Shown: in pieces, positions 43,527 through 52,137 of the stretch
Position numbering within the stretch: position 1 is the stretch's first letter
Layout: each line of letters begins with the position of its first letter
Source of the DNA: JAXDMU01 sp963762435
Lineage (GTDB): Bacteria; Pseudomonadota; Alphaproteobacteria; ATCC43930; CGMCC-115725
DNA length: 64,000 nt
Direction: 5' to 3'
Assembly: GCA_963762435.1 (NCBI GenBank)
Contig: CAVXLN010000015.1
Location: 186,001-250,000, forward strand
Notes under the pieces: model-generated
What the model saw: only the letters and a program-made list of their open reading frames with translations
The model's database searches: none
What the model was told of the DNA's origin: nothing
Made by a program: the position numbers and the translations under genes

Positions 43527-44297
43527 TCAGGCGCCGAGACCCGCGATGAAGCTCCGGCACGCCTCGATCACCCGATCGGGCGCCTCGGCGTGCGGAACAT
43601 GGCCGCCCTTGTCGAGGATCACGGTCTCGACCGGGCCGCAACTGAGCTCGGCGATCGCCTCGACATGGCGGAGCGTGCCATAGGGGTCCTCCGTTCCCTG
43701 GAACTGCAGGATCGGCGCCACGATCGCCGCCATCCGATGCTCGATCGTCCAGCCGCGGAAGCCCGGATCGAGCCAGATGCTGTGCCAGGCCTCGAACATC
43801 GGGCCGGGCCGGTCGTGATAGCGGCCGAGCCGCTCGATGAGATCGCCGGTCCGCGCCCGCTCGAGCGTGGCGGCCACACCGGCCGCGGCCTCCTCCTCGA
43901 CCATTATGTGCGGCGCTTCGAGGATCAGCGCCTCGATCGGTTCGCTGGTGCTGGCGGCATGGATGAGGGCGATGGTGGCGCCGTCGGAATGGCCGAACAG
44001 GATCGGCCGGCGGATGCCGGCGGCGTGCAGCACCGAGGGCAGCACATCGATCGCCTCATGATCGAGATAATCGAAGTCGCGCGGGGCCGCGAGCGGGGCC
44101 GAGCCGCCATGGCCCTGCCGGGAATAGCCCATCCAACCCAAGCCGCAGGCAGATGCCAGGCGGTCCGGGAAATCCTTCCACTGGGCAAGCGAGCCCAGCG
44201 CCTCATGCAGGAAGACGAGCGTGGGCGCCCCAGGCGGCGAGGGCACATGGTTGAGCTCGAGCGAGACTCCCCCGATCTCGACCATGTGCCGACTCAT
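43527..44297 (-). CDS. Alpha/beta hydrolase
   Basis: A 256-residue protein from ATG 44297. It has LVFLHEALGSLAQWKDFPDRLA (oxyanion region), the nucleophile elbow LFGHSDGATIAL, the acid region QFQGTEDPYGT and the histidine in LDKGGHVPHAEAPDRVIEACRSFI. The start lies seven bases past the stop of the acyl-CoA dehydrogenase gene upstream, so it belongs to that operon. A carboxylester or thioester substrate linked to acyl-CoA metabolism is plausible. Confidence 0.8.
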   Translation of the reverse strand: MSRHMVEIGGVSLELNHVPSPPGAPTLVFLHEALGSLAQWKDFPDRLASACGLGWMGYSRQGHGGSAPLAAPRDFDYLDHEAIDVLPSVLHAAGIRRPILFGHSDGATIALIHAASTSEPIEALILEAPHIMVEEEAAAGVAATLERARTGDLIERLGRYHDRPGPMFEAWHSIWLDPGFRGWTIEHRMAAIVAPILQFQGTEDPYGTLRHVEAIAELSCGPVETVILDKGGHVPHAEAPDRVIEACRSFIAGLGA

Positions 44298-44303
44298 CCG
44301 CAA

Positions 44304-45434
44304 TCACGCATCGGCGAAGCGGGCGAGGTGATGATCGGCGTCGCCGAATAGCCGATCGATCATGGTCAGCCGCTTGAAGTAATGGCCGGCGATATACTCC
44401 ATCGTGATGCCGATGCCGCCATGCATCTGCACGGAGTCCTGGCCGATGAGCCGGCCGGACTTGCCGATTTGCACCTTGGCGCCTGAGATCGCCTTGCGCC
44501 GCTCGTTGGGGCGGGGATCGCTCGCCCGGTCGGAGGCCAGGATCGAGAGCGAGCTCGCCTGCTCCTGGGCCACGACCATGTCGACCATGCGGTGCTGCAG
44601 CACCTGGAACGCGCCGATCGGCGTGCCGAACTGCGTGCGCGTCTTGAGGTAATCGAGCGTCACGTCGTTGAGGGCCGTCATGATGCCGACCGCCTCGGCG
44701 CAGACGGCCGCAATGCCGCGATCGATCGCATGCTCGATGAAGGGATATGCCGCGCCTTCGGGCCCGAGGAGCGCCGAGGCGGGCACCTCGACATTGTCGA
44801 TCGTCAGCTCGGCGGCACGCGTGCCGTCGACATTGGGATAGGCCCGGATGCCGAGGCCCTTGGCGTCACGCTCGACCAGGAACAGCGAGATGCCGGTCTT
44901 GTCGAGCGCCTGGCCGCTCGTGCGCGCCGAGACGATGAAGAGATCGGCGCAATCGCCGCCCAGCACCACGGCCTTGGCGCCGCTGAGGCGATAGCCCGTG
45001 CCTGTCTTCTCGGCCTTGGTCTCGACATGGTTCAGCGAGTAGCGCGATTTGGGCTCGCCATGGGCCAGCGCCAGGAACAGCTCGCCCGCCGCCATGGGGC
45101 TCAGAATCTCCGCTTGCTGCGCGGCGCTGCCGGCGAGTGCCACGATGCCGCCGCCCAGCACGATTGTGGCGAGATAGGGCTCGACCACCAGGCCGCGGCC
45201 GAACGCCTCGAGCACGATCGCCACATCCTGGAAGCTGCCGCCGATGCCGCCATGCTCCTCCGGCACCTCGATGCCGAGGAGCCCGAGCTCGGCGAAGGTG
45301 CTCCACAGCTCGCGCGAGAAGCCTTCGGGGCTGGCCAGGATCTGCTTGCGCTGCTCGAAACCGTAACGCTCGCGCACCAGGCGCACGGCCGTATCCTCCA
45401 GCATCCGCTGGGTGTCGCTCAGATTGAAATCCAT
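44304..45434 (-). CDS. Acyl-CoA dehydrogenase, small-subunit type (PimD-like)
   Basis: A 376-residue flavoprotein dehydrogenase. It begins MDFNLSDTQRMLEDTAVRLVRERYGFEQRKQIL, as in PimD-type proteins, and carries PEEHGGIGGSFQDVAIVLEAFGRGLVVEPYL and a C-terminal VQMHGGIGITMEYIAGHYFKRLTMIDRLFGD. The usual catalytic glutamate region is degenerate, as in other small subunits. It follows the large-subunit gene by 20 bases, matching pimC-pimD arrangement used for dicarboxyl-CoA or related oxidation. The substrate here is unknown. Confidence 0.83.
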   Translation of the reverse strand: MDFNLSDTQRMLEDTAVRLVRERYGFEQRKQILASPEGFSRELWSTFAELGLLGIEVPEEHGGIGGSFQDVAIVLEAFGRGLVVEPYLATIVLGGGIVALAGSAAQQAEILSPMAAGELFLALAHGEPKSRYSLNHVETKAEKTGTGYRLSGAKAVVLGGDCADLFIVSARTSGQALDKTGISLFLVERDAKGLGIRAYPNVDGTRAAELTIDNVEVPASALLGPEGAAYPFIEHAIDRGIAAVCAEAVGIMTALNDVTLDYLKTRTQFGTPIGAFQVLQHRMVDMVVAQEQASSLSILASDRASDPRPNERRKAISGAKVQIGKSGRLIGQDSVQMHGGIGITMEYIAGHYFKRLTMIDRLFGDADHHLARFADA

Positions 45435-45454
45435 GTTCTTGCTACCCCTACCTC

Positions 45455-46651
45455 TCAGAGACCCAGCTTGGCCTTGGTCAGGATGTTCCGCTGGATCTCG
45501 TTCGATCCGCCATAGATCGAGGTCTTGCGGTAGTTGAAATAGTCGGACGCCAGCGGGGCGGCGTAGTCCGGGCCGATCGGCTCGCCGTTCCAGCCCAATT
45601 CCCGCGCCTCGGGATTGAACGGCATGGCGTAAGGCCCGACCGCTTCCATCATCAGCTCGGTGATGCGCTGCTGGATGACCGAGCCGGTGATCTTCAGCAT
45701 GTTGGCCTCGGCACCGGGCGCCTTGCCCTCCTGGGCGGCGGCCAGCATGCGCATGCCGCTGATCTCGAGCGCCATGAGATCGATTTCGAGCGCCGCGATC
45801 TTCTCGCGGAAGGCGCGCGTCTCGATCAGCGGCACGCCGTCCACCATCTCGTTGCGCGCCATCGCCTTCAGCCGCTCGAGCTCGCGCTTCGAGCGCCCGA
45901 CGCGGGCGATGCCGGTGCGCTCGTGCGACAGCAGGAACTTGGCATAGTCCCAGCCCTTGTTGACCTCGCCGACGAGGTTTTCCTTGGGCACGCGGACATC
46001 GTCGAAGAACACCTCGTTCACCTCATGCGCGCCGTCGATCGTGATGATCGGGCGCACGGTGATGCCGGGCGACTTCATGTCGATGAGCAGCATGGAGATG
46101 CCCATCTGCTTCTTGGCGGCGGGGTCGGTGCGCACCAGGCAGAAGATCATGTCGGCATGCTGGGCCAGCGTCGTCCAGGTCTTCTGGCCGTTGACGACCC
46201 AGTGATCGCCGTCGAGCACCGCCTTGGTGCGGAGCGACGCCAGATCCGAGCCCGAGCCCGGCTCCGAGAAGCCCTGGCACCACCAATCCTCGCCGCTGAG
46301 GATGCGCGGCAGGTAGTGCGCCTTCTGTTCGGCATTGCCGAACGCCATCAGCACCGGCCCGATCATGCGCACGCCGAAGGCCACGATCTCGGGTGCCCCT
46401 TCCTCGCTCATCACCTCCTCGAACAGGTGGCGCTGGATCGTCGTCCAGCCGGTGCCGCCATGCTCGACCGGCCAGCTGGGCACGACCCAGCCGCGCTCGT
46501 GCAGCTTCTTCTGCCAATCGAGATAATCGCGCTTTTCCAGGTGTTTGGCGTTCAGTATCTTGTCGCGCGTCGTTGGCGACAGATTGGCCCGGACCCAGCT
46601 TCGCACCTCTTCGGCGAACGCCAGCTCCTCGGCCGTATAGCGCAGATCCAT
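45455..46651 (-). CDS. Acyl-CoA dehydrogenase, large-subunit type (PimC-like)
   Basis: A 398-residue protein starting at ATG 46651 with a GGAGGGAG ribosome-binding site. The dehydrogenase motifs are WWCQGFSEPGSGSDLASLRTKAVLDGDHWVVNGQKTWTTLAQHADM (FAD-binding signature) and the C-terminal KTSIYGGSNEIQRNILTKAKLGL. The N-terminus MDLRYTAEELAFAEEVRSWVRANL resembles pimeloyl-CoA dehydrogenase large subunits. It is the first gene of a three-gene minus-strand operon with the small subunit and an alpha/beta hydrolase. Confidence 0.85.
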   Translation of the reverse strand: MDLRYTAEELAFAEEVRSWVRANLSPTTRDKILNAKHLEKRDYLDWQKKLHERGWVVPSWPVEHGGTGWTTIQRHLFEEVMSEEGAPEIVAFGVRMIGPVLMAFGNAEQKAHYLPRILSGEDWWCQGFSEPGSGSDLASLRTKAVLDGDHWVVNGQKTWTTLAQHADMIFCLVRTDPAAKKQMGISMLLIDMKSPGITVRPIITIDGAHEVNEVFFDDVRVPKENLVGEVNKGWDYAKFLLSHERTGIARVGRSKRELERLKAMARNEMVDGVPLIETRAFREKIAALEIDLMALEISGMRMLAAAQEGKAPGAEANMLKITGSVIQQRITELMMEAVGPYAMPFNPEARELGWNGEPIGPDYAAPLASDYFNYRKTSIYGGSNEIQRNILTKAKLGL

Positions 46652-46800
46652 CTCTCCCTCCGCGTTACTTCTTCGTTGCCCGCGACCGTGTCGCGCCGCA
46701 TCGCCGCTGTCAAGCGGAGGCGGGAGCGCGGGCATGGCGAAGCGCCGGTGCTGCCGAGGCGGCGTACCGTTGTTGAGGGGACGAGCAGGTGCCGGCCCCT

Positions 46801-47514
46801 TCAGGATGGGCCGGGGTGGCTGACCGGCGGCTCCACCGGCAGGCCGGCCGCGTCGTACCTTACCGGGCAGGTCACCCTGTCCATCTCCGCCAGGAACGGG
46901 GCCACCCGCTCCGCCCAGGGGATTTCCGGCTCCGGCGCGGCGGAGTCGGGCTTGGGCAGTCGGGCGTGCCAGCCCTCGGTCAGGTACCAGCCCTTGGCAC
47001 TCCACACCGCCCGATCGGGCGCGATGCCGAGATCGTCGCAGATCCCTGCCACCATCTCGCCGATCGAGCCTGAAGCGAGATCGGCCTCGATGTCGGGGTC
47101 CAAGAGCCGCTCATGGAGATCGGTCAGCAGATTCTCGGCGTCGGATGTCACGTCAATCGTCTCGGCGACGGCGCGCTCGAGCCTCACCTTCCGCCAATGC
47201 AGGCGGGCGGTGTCGGCCTGCTGGGTCTGGGCCTGTTTCAGGGTGTGCTGCTCCCGCTTCGCCGCCATCTCGGCGAGCTTGGCCTTGAGCGCCAGCGTCT
47301 GACGGACCGAGCGCGCGATCTTGGCGAAGGCCTGGTCGGCCCGGCCGAGATTGGCGGCCGGATCGAGCGCCATCTTGGCCTCGGCATTCTCCTCGACGAG
47401 ACGCGCCAGCCGCATGCCAATCTGGGCCAGCTCGCGCAGCATCTCGGCATCTTCGGCCGCCGCGATGCGGGCAGAATCCGACTCCCGGCTGGGGGTGGGA
47501 TTGTCTGCCGTCAT
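46801..47514 (-). CDS. Uncharacterised LexA-boxed protein, copy 2
   Basis: A 237-residue paralogue of the protein at 6756-7520. About 80 residues (IAAAEDAEMLRELAQIGMRLARLVEENAEAKMALDPAANLGRADQAFAKIARSVRQTLAL) are practically identical, and the block LLTDLHERLLDPDI...GEMVAGICDDLGIAPDRAVWSAKGWYLTEGWHARL is conserved. The region between them and the last ~45 residues diverge. The start at 47514 is set by the paralogue and by GGAG upstream. No known motif, signal or membrane helix. A LexA-type box lies 26 bases upstream, and an AT-rich cassette begins about 200 bases to its 5' side. Confidence 0.8.
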   Translation of the reverse strand: MTADNPTPSRESDSARIAAAEDAEMLRELAQIGMRLARLVEENAEAKMALDPAANLGRADQAFAKIARSVRQTLALKAKLAEMAAKREQHTLKQAQTQQADTARLHWRKVRLERAVAETIDVTSDAENLLTDLHERLLDPDIEADLASGSIGEMVAGICDDLGIAPDRAVWSAKGWYLTEGWHARLPKPDSAAPEPEIPWAERVAPFLAEMDRVTCPVRYDAAGLPVEPPVSHPGPS

Positions 47515-47540
47515 CGCTTCGTCGCTCCGTTCGTTGTTCG

Positions 47541-47577
47541 GAACGAAAAAAGAACATGGCGGAGGTTGGCCGGTCAA
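47541..47577 (-). promoter_or_regulatory. LexA (SOS) box and promoter upstream of uncharacterised gene, copy 2
   Basis: Read on the minus strand, GTTC-TTTTTTC-GTTC at 47555-47541 is a perfect alphaproteobacterial LexA operator. It ends 26 bases before the start codon at 47514, and a TTGACC -35 (47577-47572) lies 16 bases upstream of it. These spacings are identical to those of copy 1 at 6693-6755, although the spacer of the box differs in sequence. Predicted to be repressed by LexA and induced by DNA damage. Confidence 0.82.
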
Positions 47578-47730
47578 GACGGCGCGGGTCGTGGTGGTGT
47601 CTCAGTTTGAAAGTTGTCCACAGGGCGATCTCGCGCTTGGCGGGATGACCGAATCGGTTCATTCCTCCGGGGCTGGCATAAAGTGCGTGCCTCTACCTCT
47701 GCGCGTGAGATATGCCGGACTGGAGACGGG

Positions 47731-48684
47731 ATGTCAGGATCCTCACCTTCTGGCACGAAAAATACTGTGCTCGATTACCTTGGCTTGGGGCTCATTCTTG
47801 CGCCCCCAGAGATCATGCTGATGCTCTGGATTACTCACGCGGAAATAGACTGGGAAAGGGCGGCTATCGGCGTTGGTTTCTCGATAGCGTTCGGGAGCTT
47901 TTTGGTTTGGCTGTCAAAACGGGGAGAAGCCGCTCTCAGCGGTCCAATATCTTGGCTTTCTGTTTTTGAAGGCCGCCAGCCGGTTAGGGCGCTTATTGTG
48001 GCGGTGATCGTGGGCTTAACTTTGAGCGCACAAACACTGTTGTCTTCACCTCTCTTCACGCCGACGATCGACCGAGGGCCGTCCGGGTCCGGGGTTGGTG
48101 AGGTTACTCCTCCGAGTGTTTCGCCGCCCTCGCCGCAGTCGAATGATGCAGCCGAACAAATTAGGCAGCTGCGGGTGGCGCTGGATGAGGCTCAACGGAA
48201 GTTGGCGGCAATTCCGGCGCCCTGCCACATGAGAGCAGAGCTGGCAGCCGCACTGGCGCACGAAATAGGCGCGATTGGAGAAACATCCGGCCTTCCAAAG
48301 ACCTACATTATAGTTACAGCTTATCCTGAAAATAAAGAATTGGGAGAGGATATAAATTCCATATTCACAGAGGCATATGGGAATGGAGGCGCAAAGAGCG
48401 CCTTAATTCCCGGCCGCCTTCCAAATTATGAAAGGGATTTAGATGCCCCAACATTGAGTGGAAGCAGGGCGCCGGGGATAACAATACATGCCAGAAAGAT
48501 GGCGCTAGATCTCCTTTTGAATCCATTTTCGAATCATTTTATTGTTAGAACGACAGAGCAAACACCGGTCCCGCTTTTGGACTATGCCAAAAAAATAAAT
48601 CCGAACTTGAAAGATGTAGGGGAGATTGCGTGGATTGACGTCGGCGAAGGTATGCCATGGCTTCGCCCAAGCGAGTGCCATTAA
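47731..48684 (+). CDS. Unrecognised membrane protein in AT-rich cassette
   Basis: A 317-residue protein from ATG 47731, which has GGAGACGGG upstream; an earlier in-frame start at 47614 lacks one. Three hydrophobic segments lie at roughly residues 15-35, 43-62 and 88-108 (YLGLGLILAPPEIMLMLWI, AAIGVGFSIAFGSFLVWL, ALIVAVIVGLTLSAQTLL). A proline/serine linker and a short coiled coil (DAAEQIRQLRVALDEAQRKLAAI) follow, then a soluble C-terminal domain of ~120 residues. GC content falls markedly towards the 3' end. No family recognised. It could be a membrane-anchored sensor or effector of a mobile cassette, but nothing in the sequence fixes a function. Confidence 0.65.
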   Translation: MSGSSPSGTKNTVLDYLGLGLILAPPEIMLMLWITHAEIDWERAAIGVGFSIAFGSFLVWLSKRGEAALSGPISWLSVFEGRQPVRALIVAVIVGLTLSAQTLLSSPLFTPTIDRGPSGSGVGEVTPPSVSPPSPQSNDAAEQIRQLRVALDEAQRKLAAIPAPCHMRAELAAALAHEIGAIGETSGLPKTYIIVTAYPENKELGEDINSIFTEAYGNGGAKSALIPGRLPNYERDLDAPTLSGSRAPGITIHARKMALDLLLNPFSNHFIVRTTEQTPVPLLDYAKKINPNLKDVGEIAWIDVGEGMPWLRPSECH

Positions 48685-48929
48685 AATGGTGGTTTCAGTT
48701 GCCTCGGCTTGCTGGCGACTTTCCTGGACGCCTGGTGCGCCCACCGGTCGATGCGCTTCAGCAGCCTCCTATTGAAACGCGCGTTTCCGGTATGTCTTTG
48801 GCCGATTCGGCTTCGCGGGCTGGGCGCCGATATGCGGACGGCCGTTCTTTGTATGGCCACGGGCGCCTGCAACGCAGCGTCCTGATAACGGCCGACATTC
48901 TGTTGGAACCCCATAGATGTGACCTTCAT
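48681..48929 (-). pseudogene. Decayed Phd/YefM-type antitoxin
   Basis: The frame starts MKVTSMGFQQNVGRYQDAALQAPVAIQ, which closely follows the N-terminus of Phd/YefM antitoxins (ribbon-helix DNA-binding and toxin-neutralising proteins). The expected continuation TKNGRPH is found, but in the next reading frame, so a frameshift lies at about 48850. After that the sequence no longer resembles the family. No toxin gene is adjacent. It is best read as the remnant of a toxin-antitoxin pair. It touches the 3' end of the membrane protein gene on the other strand. Confidence 0.5.
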
Positions 48930-49287
48930 GGCAAGATAGCTGGTCCGAAAGCTCTCAAGAAGGCCCCCGAGAGGACGGCAGTCGAGGTCGCTGGCCGATT
49001 TTAGGCAGATACAGGCTCTCGCAAAGAGAGAAATGCGTTATGCTCGCGACGGCCACCTGAACATAGCATATGAAATCCATGGATTTGCCACGATCGTGTA
49101 TCGATATGCTGTAGTGGTGATGCGTAATCGGTTGAGTGAGGCTTAAGTGTTTGGCGCGTGCGCTCTGTAACAGGAATTCAATAAATGTGCTGGACAGTTG
49201 CCATCGCCCGCGGCACGATACAACGGCCGATTGAGATGGTTCCATCTGAAACCATCAGTCCGTACGAACGTTCTGAGAGGGAGTGGT
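48930..49287. other. Intergenic AT-richer stretch within the cassette
   Basis: No convincing gene is seen in these ~360 bases on either strand. The only structure noted is a short inverted repeat (GATGGTT / AAACCATC) at 49235-49256, which lies about 30 bases before the GGGAG ribosome-binding site of the next gene and could be part of its promoter or an operator. Confidence 0.35.
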
Positions 49288-49932
49288 ATGCCTTTGATAG
49301 AAATGGAGGCGACATTGCCTACGTTCGGCGCCGCCGATGATATCGTGAAGCCCGATGGAGCTCGATATATCTCAATTCCCTACGCTAACAATTCCGATAC
49401 GGCCAAAAAGGTAGAGATTTACCTTTCTGGCAACTCAGTTGACCGGCAAACGCTGTCGCTTTCGTGGCCCGGTCAACTGACCGTATCAGCCGCGAAGGAT
49501 ATCACGATTGTGATGAGTCATGTTTTTCGTGGCTCGGACTGTGAAATCTGTGGATGGGACAATGAGGGGGTCCGGACTCTCTGGTTCGGTTCAACGGCCT
49601 CTTGGTCAGAGGTTCCGGAGTTGCCAGATCTCACCGTTCGCCAAATCGTCGACGGTATAGTTACCATATCCTTCACCAGTGATGGGAGAGAGATCTTCTT
49701 CCTCAGCGCCGATATCGTGGAAGATTTGGAGGACTACAAGTTTGACCGAGAGATAGGTGTTCGGTTGGCCGCGTCAAATGCTAATGTTTCTACATTTAAA
49801 TCAATTATCGCTCAGCTTGTTTCTCGATCGTTTTTCATTTCTGTCTATAGAGAATCGGTGGAAGATCTTTTAAATCAGATATCTTCGAAGATCGAACACG
49901 TCGGCGCGCCCGAAGCTTTTTCTTGGCGCTAG
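49288..49932 (+). CDS. Unrecognised soluble protein in AT-rich cassette
   Basis: A 214-residue protein from ATG 49288, preceded by GAGGGAG. No signal peptide or membrane helix. Residues 1-130 look beta-rich (ARYISIPYANNSDTAKKVEIYLSGNSVDRQTLSLSWPGQLTVSAAKDITIVMSHVF), with two cysteines in SDCEICGWDNEG. The C-terminus is helical (STFKSIIAQLVSRSFFISVYRESVEDLLNQISSKIEHV). Codon use and GC are unlike the core genome. It begins a three-gene same-strand run ending at 50930. Function not recognised. Confidence 0.6.
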   Translation: MPLIEMEATLPTFGAADDIVKPDGARYISIPYANNSDTAKKVEIYLSGNSVDRQTLSLSWPGQLTVSAAKDITIVMSHVFRGSDCEICGWDNEGVRTLWFGSTASWSEVPELPDLTVRQIVDGIVTISFTSDGREIFFLSADIVEDLEDYKFDREIGVRLAASNANVSTFKSIIAQLVSRSFFISVYRESVEDLLNQISSKIEHVGAPEAFSWR

Positions 49933-49967
49933 ATGATAACCATCATATTGTGCAGCGGAAAATAAAA

Positions 49968-50378
49968 ATGACTGCGCTTGTGGCAAAAAAATATATGAAG
50001 TCATGCCAGACTCCCGATAATCATCGAATAGATAGTTGGGTCGAAGATTCATCTTCGTCCGTGAATCAAGTTGGGGCGTCCGGAGCGCATCATGTGGTTC
50101 GGGTCAGCACCCCTCGTGTTATTCCGCGTGACGTTAATGTGAGCAGCTTGATTAGCGCTGGGAAAATTCATTTAGAGTTCTCCAATAATCCGCCTGATAG
50201 TTGGGATGGTCAAATTTTGAATATATCTGCGGGATATCCAGGGGAAGTGAGAATTAATTTACGCAACATCAGTCCTGGGAACGCAAGGATTGAGGTTTCG
50301 CGAATCGAGATTATTGAGCCAATAGGCGGCATCAGGCGACACCAGCCCGGCCTGCAGATCGATGTCACTGTGCTCTAA
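49968..50378 (+). CDS. Unrecognised small beta-rich protein in AT-rich cassette
   Basis: A 136-residue protein from ATG 49968 with AGCGGAA upstream; a TTG at 49923 overlapping the previous gene is an alternative. The C-terminal ~80 residues look like one beta-sandwich domain (VSSLISAGKIHLEFSNNPPDSWDGQILNISAGYPGEVRINLRNISPGNARIEVSRIEII). No signal peptide. It lies 35 bases after the preceding unknown gene and 12 before the next, so co-transcription is likely. Confidence 0.55.
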   Translation: MTALVAKKYMKSCQTPDNHRIDSWVEDSSSSVNQVGASGAHHVVRVSTPRVIPRDVNVSSLISAGKIHLEFSNNPPDSWDGQILNISAGYPGEVRINLRNISPGNARIEVSRIEIIEPIGGIRRHQPGLQIDVTVL

Positions 50379-50390
50379 TAACGAACGAAA

Positions 50391-50930
50391 ATGCCAACCG
50401 GCGAACATCAACATGTAATCATGACCGCGTTGTTCGGATTCGGTTTCGCTATAACGTCCAAGATTGATGAGCTCATAATTGATTGGAAGGCTAAAAATTA
50501 TCTCTCAACAATCGGGATGCCTGGAGAGAAGGTGAACGCTACGTCAAGGATGATTTCTGGAGGAGTCGTTCTGGCTGCGTTTTTTGCCAATGTCCTGATT
50601 TTCCTCGCAAGCTCCTTGCTATCGCCATTTTTATTTTCGGATATTGCGCAGAAAATCATCGTGATTTTGAATACGGTGCTTTGTATAGGGTTATTCTATC
50701 AAATAGTCTGGTTCGTTCTGCGATACGAACTTAACGATATAGTGGAGGTAATTTTATGGAGAAAGCTCACCATTGCTAAAATTCTCAGGCGAGAGATTAT
50801 CATATTTAATTTATATATAGTTTTATTGGTGCTCCTTGCACACTACCTCGAAACGAACCGGCCTTTCGTCGGCGATCTGCGGTTGCCTATTCCCGCGAGC
50901 ACAGGAACGGGGCAAGCTGACGCGGGTTAA
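50391..50930 (+). CDS. Unrecognised polytopic membrane protein in AT-rich cassette
   Basis: A 179-residue protein with three clear hydrophobic segments (GGVVLAAFFANVLIFLASSLLSPFLF, IIVILNTVLCIGLFYQIVWFVL, IIIFNLYIVLLVLLAHYL). The N-terminus MPTGEHQHVIMTALFGFGFAITSKIDELIIDWKAKNYL is soluble or membrane-adjacent. The gene is very AT-rich compared with its surroundings and ends the cassette. No family recognised; a role with the two preceding genes is inferred from spacing. Confidence 0.55.
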   Translation: MPTGEHQHVIMTALFGFGFAITSKIDELIIDWKAKNYLSTIGMPGEKVNATSRMISGGVVLAAFFANVLIFLASSLLSPFLFSDIAQKIIVILNTVLCIGLFYQIVWFVLRYELNDIVEVILWRKLTIAKILRREIIIFNLYIVLLVLLAHYLETNRPFVGDLRLPIPASTGTGQADAG

Positions 50931-51099
50931 TTTGCTTGGCGCATCGTATAGCTGACGTGGCGCTCCGGAAGGTCTTCGGCCGAAGCATAAGGTAGCTCTC
51001 GTCGCCCCGGGCGTATCGTTGGTTGGAGGTGGCTTTCTGCGCGACCAATGTGACTCATCTGCCGTTTCTTCCATGCGTATCCGCCGTACCACCCCACAC

Positions 51100-51143
51100 C
51101 GATACCACGCCGGATCCTCCACTCCCGCCGCCTCGAACCACCG
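51100..51143 (-). pseudogene. Fragment of a queC copy (3' end)
   Basis: On the minus strand this encodes FEAAGVEDPAWYR and matches the last codons of the intact queC at 53748-54431 (FEAAGVADPTRYR) at about 33 of 39 bases. The queC stop codon TGA is changed to TGT. It lies in the 290-base gap between the AT-rich cassette and the secreted protein gene, just left of a TTTCGGTGACAG sequence at 51149-51160 that resembles an arm of the inverted repeat at 1488. Confidence 0.6.
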
Positions 51144-51222
51144 CGCAGTTTCGGTGACAGCAGTTTCGGCGGCAGCACGCTCAATCCCGACCGGACGAAC
51201 AGCACCCCCAATCTTCACCCGC

Positions 51223-52017
51223 CTACGCCCGCTCGAACACCATAACCGTCGGCCTGTCGCTCCCGGGGGCCTGCGTCGTGATCGTCAAAACCCTGAGATC
51301 GGCCGACAGCCCGACCGTCTCCGTATCCGTCACCGTTCCCTTGATCTTGTCGGTGATCATGAGCGTGCGCTCGTCCACGCGCTGGCCCGAAGAGGAGGCG
51401 CCGCGGTCGCCGGCTGGCCCCTCGTTGGGATAGTCCTTGCCGTCGAATTTCACGTTCCGCGTCCTTTTCTCCACAATGGAGAGGAAGGACAGGCCGTCGC
51501 CCTCGAATTCCGTCACCTGAAGCGGGAAGGGCAGGTTCATCGTCTCCTTGATGCTCTGCCAGTCGGCGGCGAAGCCCGATCCGCCGCCGGTGCGCTGGTA
51601 GACGTAATCCATGCTGAAGGCGGTCGAGCCGTCGGATCCCAACTGGCGGAAATAGTCGGTGAGGGTGCTGCCGTCCGGTGCCAGCTTCCACGTCGCCTTG
51701 AGCAGCAGTCTGCCGTCCTTCTTGCGCTCGACGATCCAGGTGTCGGGCGCTTCGGGCTGCACCGACAAGACGGTCCCGCCATAGCCGCCCGGCTGGTCGG
51801 TGCCGTCGACCACGATCGTCTCGGCGCCGCCGCCGAAATCGAACGCGTATTTGTCGGCGCCCTCGCTCTCGACCTTCATCTCGTCGGGCATTCGGGTCTT
51901 CGACGGGTCGAGCTTCCACGCGCCGACGAAGGGGCTTTCCGCCGCCCGTGCAGCCCCTATCGTCAGGCACGCCGCCAGGAAAGCCGCCGCCAGGATTTTG
52001 ACCATCAGCTTGGACAT
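51223..52017 (-). CDS. Secreted protein of unknown function
   Basis: A 264-residue protein from ATG 52017 with a GGAGG ribosome-binding site. MSKLMVKILAAAFLAACLTIGAARAAE is a Sec signal peptide (cleavage after ARA). The mature protein starts SPFVGAWKLDPSKTRMPDEMKVES, a pattern seen in lipocalin-like periplasmic proteins of unknown function, and is rich in beta strands. Composition is high GC like the core genome. The gene is bracketed at 51149 and 52168 by sequences resembling inverted-repeat ends, so it may ride on a mobile unit. Confidence 0.7.
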   Translation of the reverse strand: MSKLMVKILAAAFLAACLTIGAARAAESPFVGAWKLDPSKTRMPDEMKVESEGADKYAFDFGGGAETIVVDGTDQPGGYGGTVLSVQPEAPDTWIVERKKDGRLLLKATWKLAPDGSTLTDYFRQLGSDGSTAFSMDYVYQRTGGGSGFAADWQSIKETMNLPFPLQVTEFEGDGLSFLSIVEKRTRNVKFDGKDYPNEGPAGDRGASSSGQRVDERTLMITDKIKGTVTDTETVGLSADLRVLTITTQAPGSDRPTVMVFERA

Positions 52018-52137
52018 GCACACCTCCGTCGTGCGCGTTGGCGAGGGGGAAGGTCGCGTCGATGACGATCTTACGCCCCGATTCAGCACATCGGGAACTT
52101 GCTCCTGTTGCACTTGGTTTTGGAGCGCGCCTTTTAT

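Noticed and set aside
48657..49004. A 115-codon plus-strand frame after the membrane protein gene of the second cassette
   Set aside because: It lies opposite the antitoxin remnant, begins inside the preceding gene and has no recognisable features; probably fortuitous.
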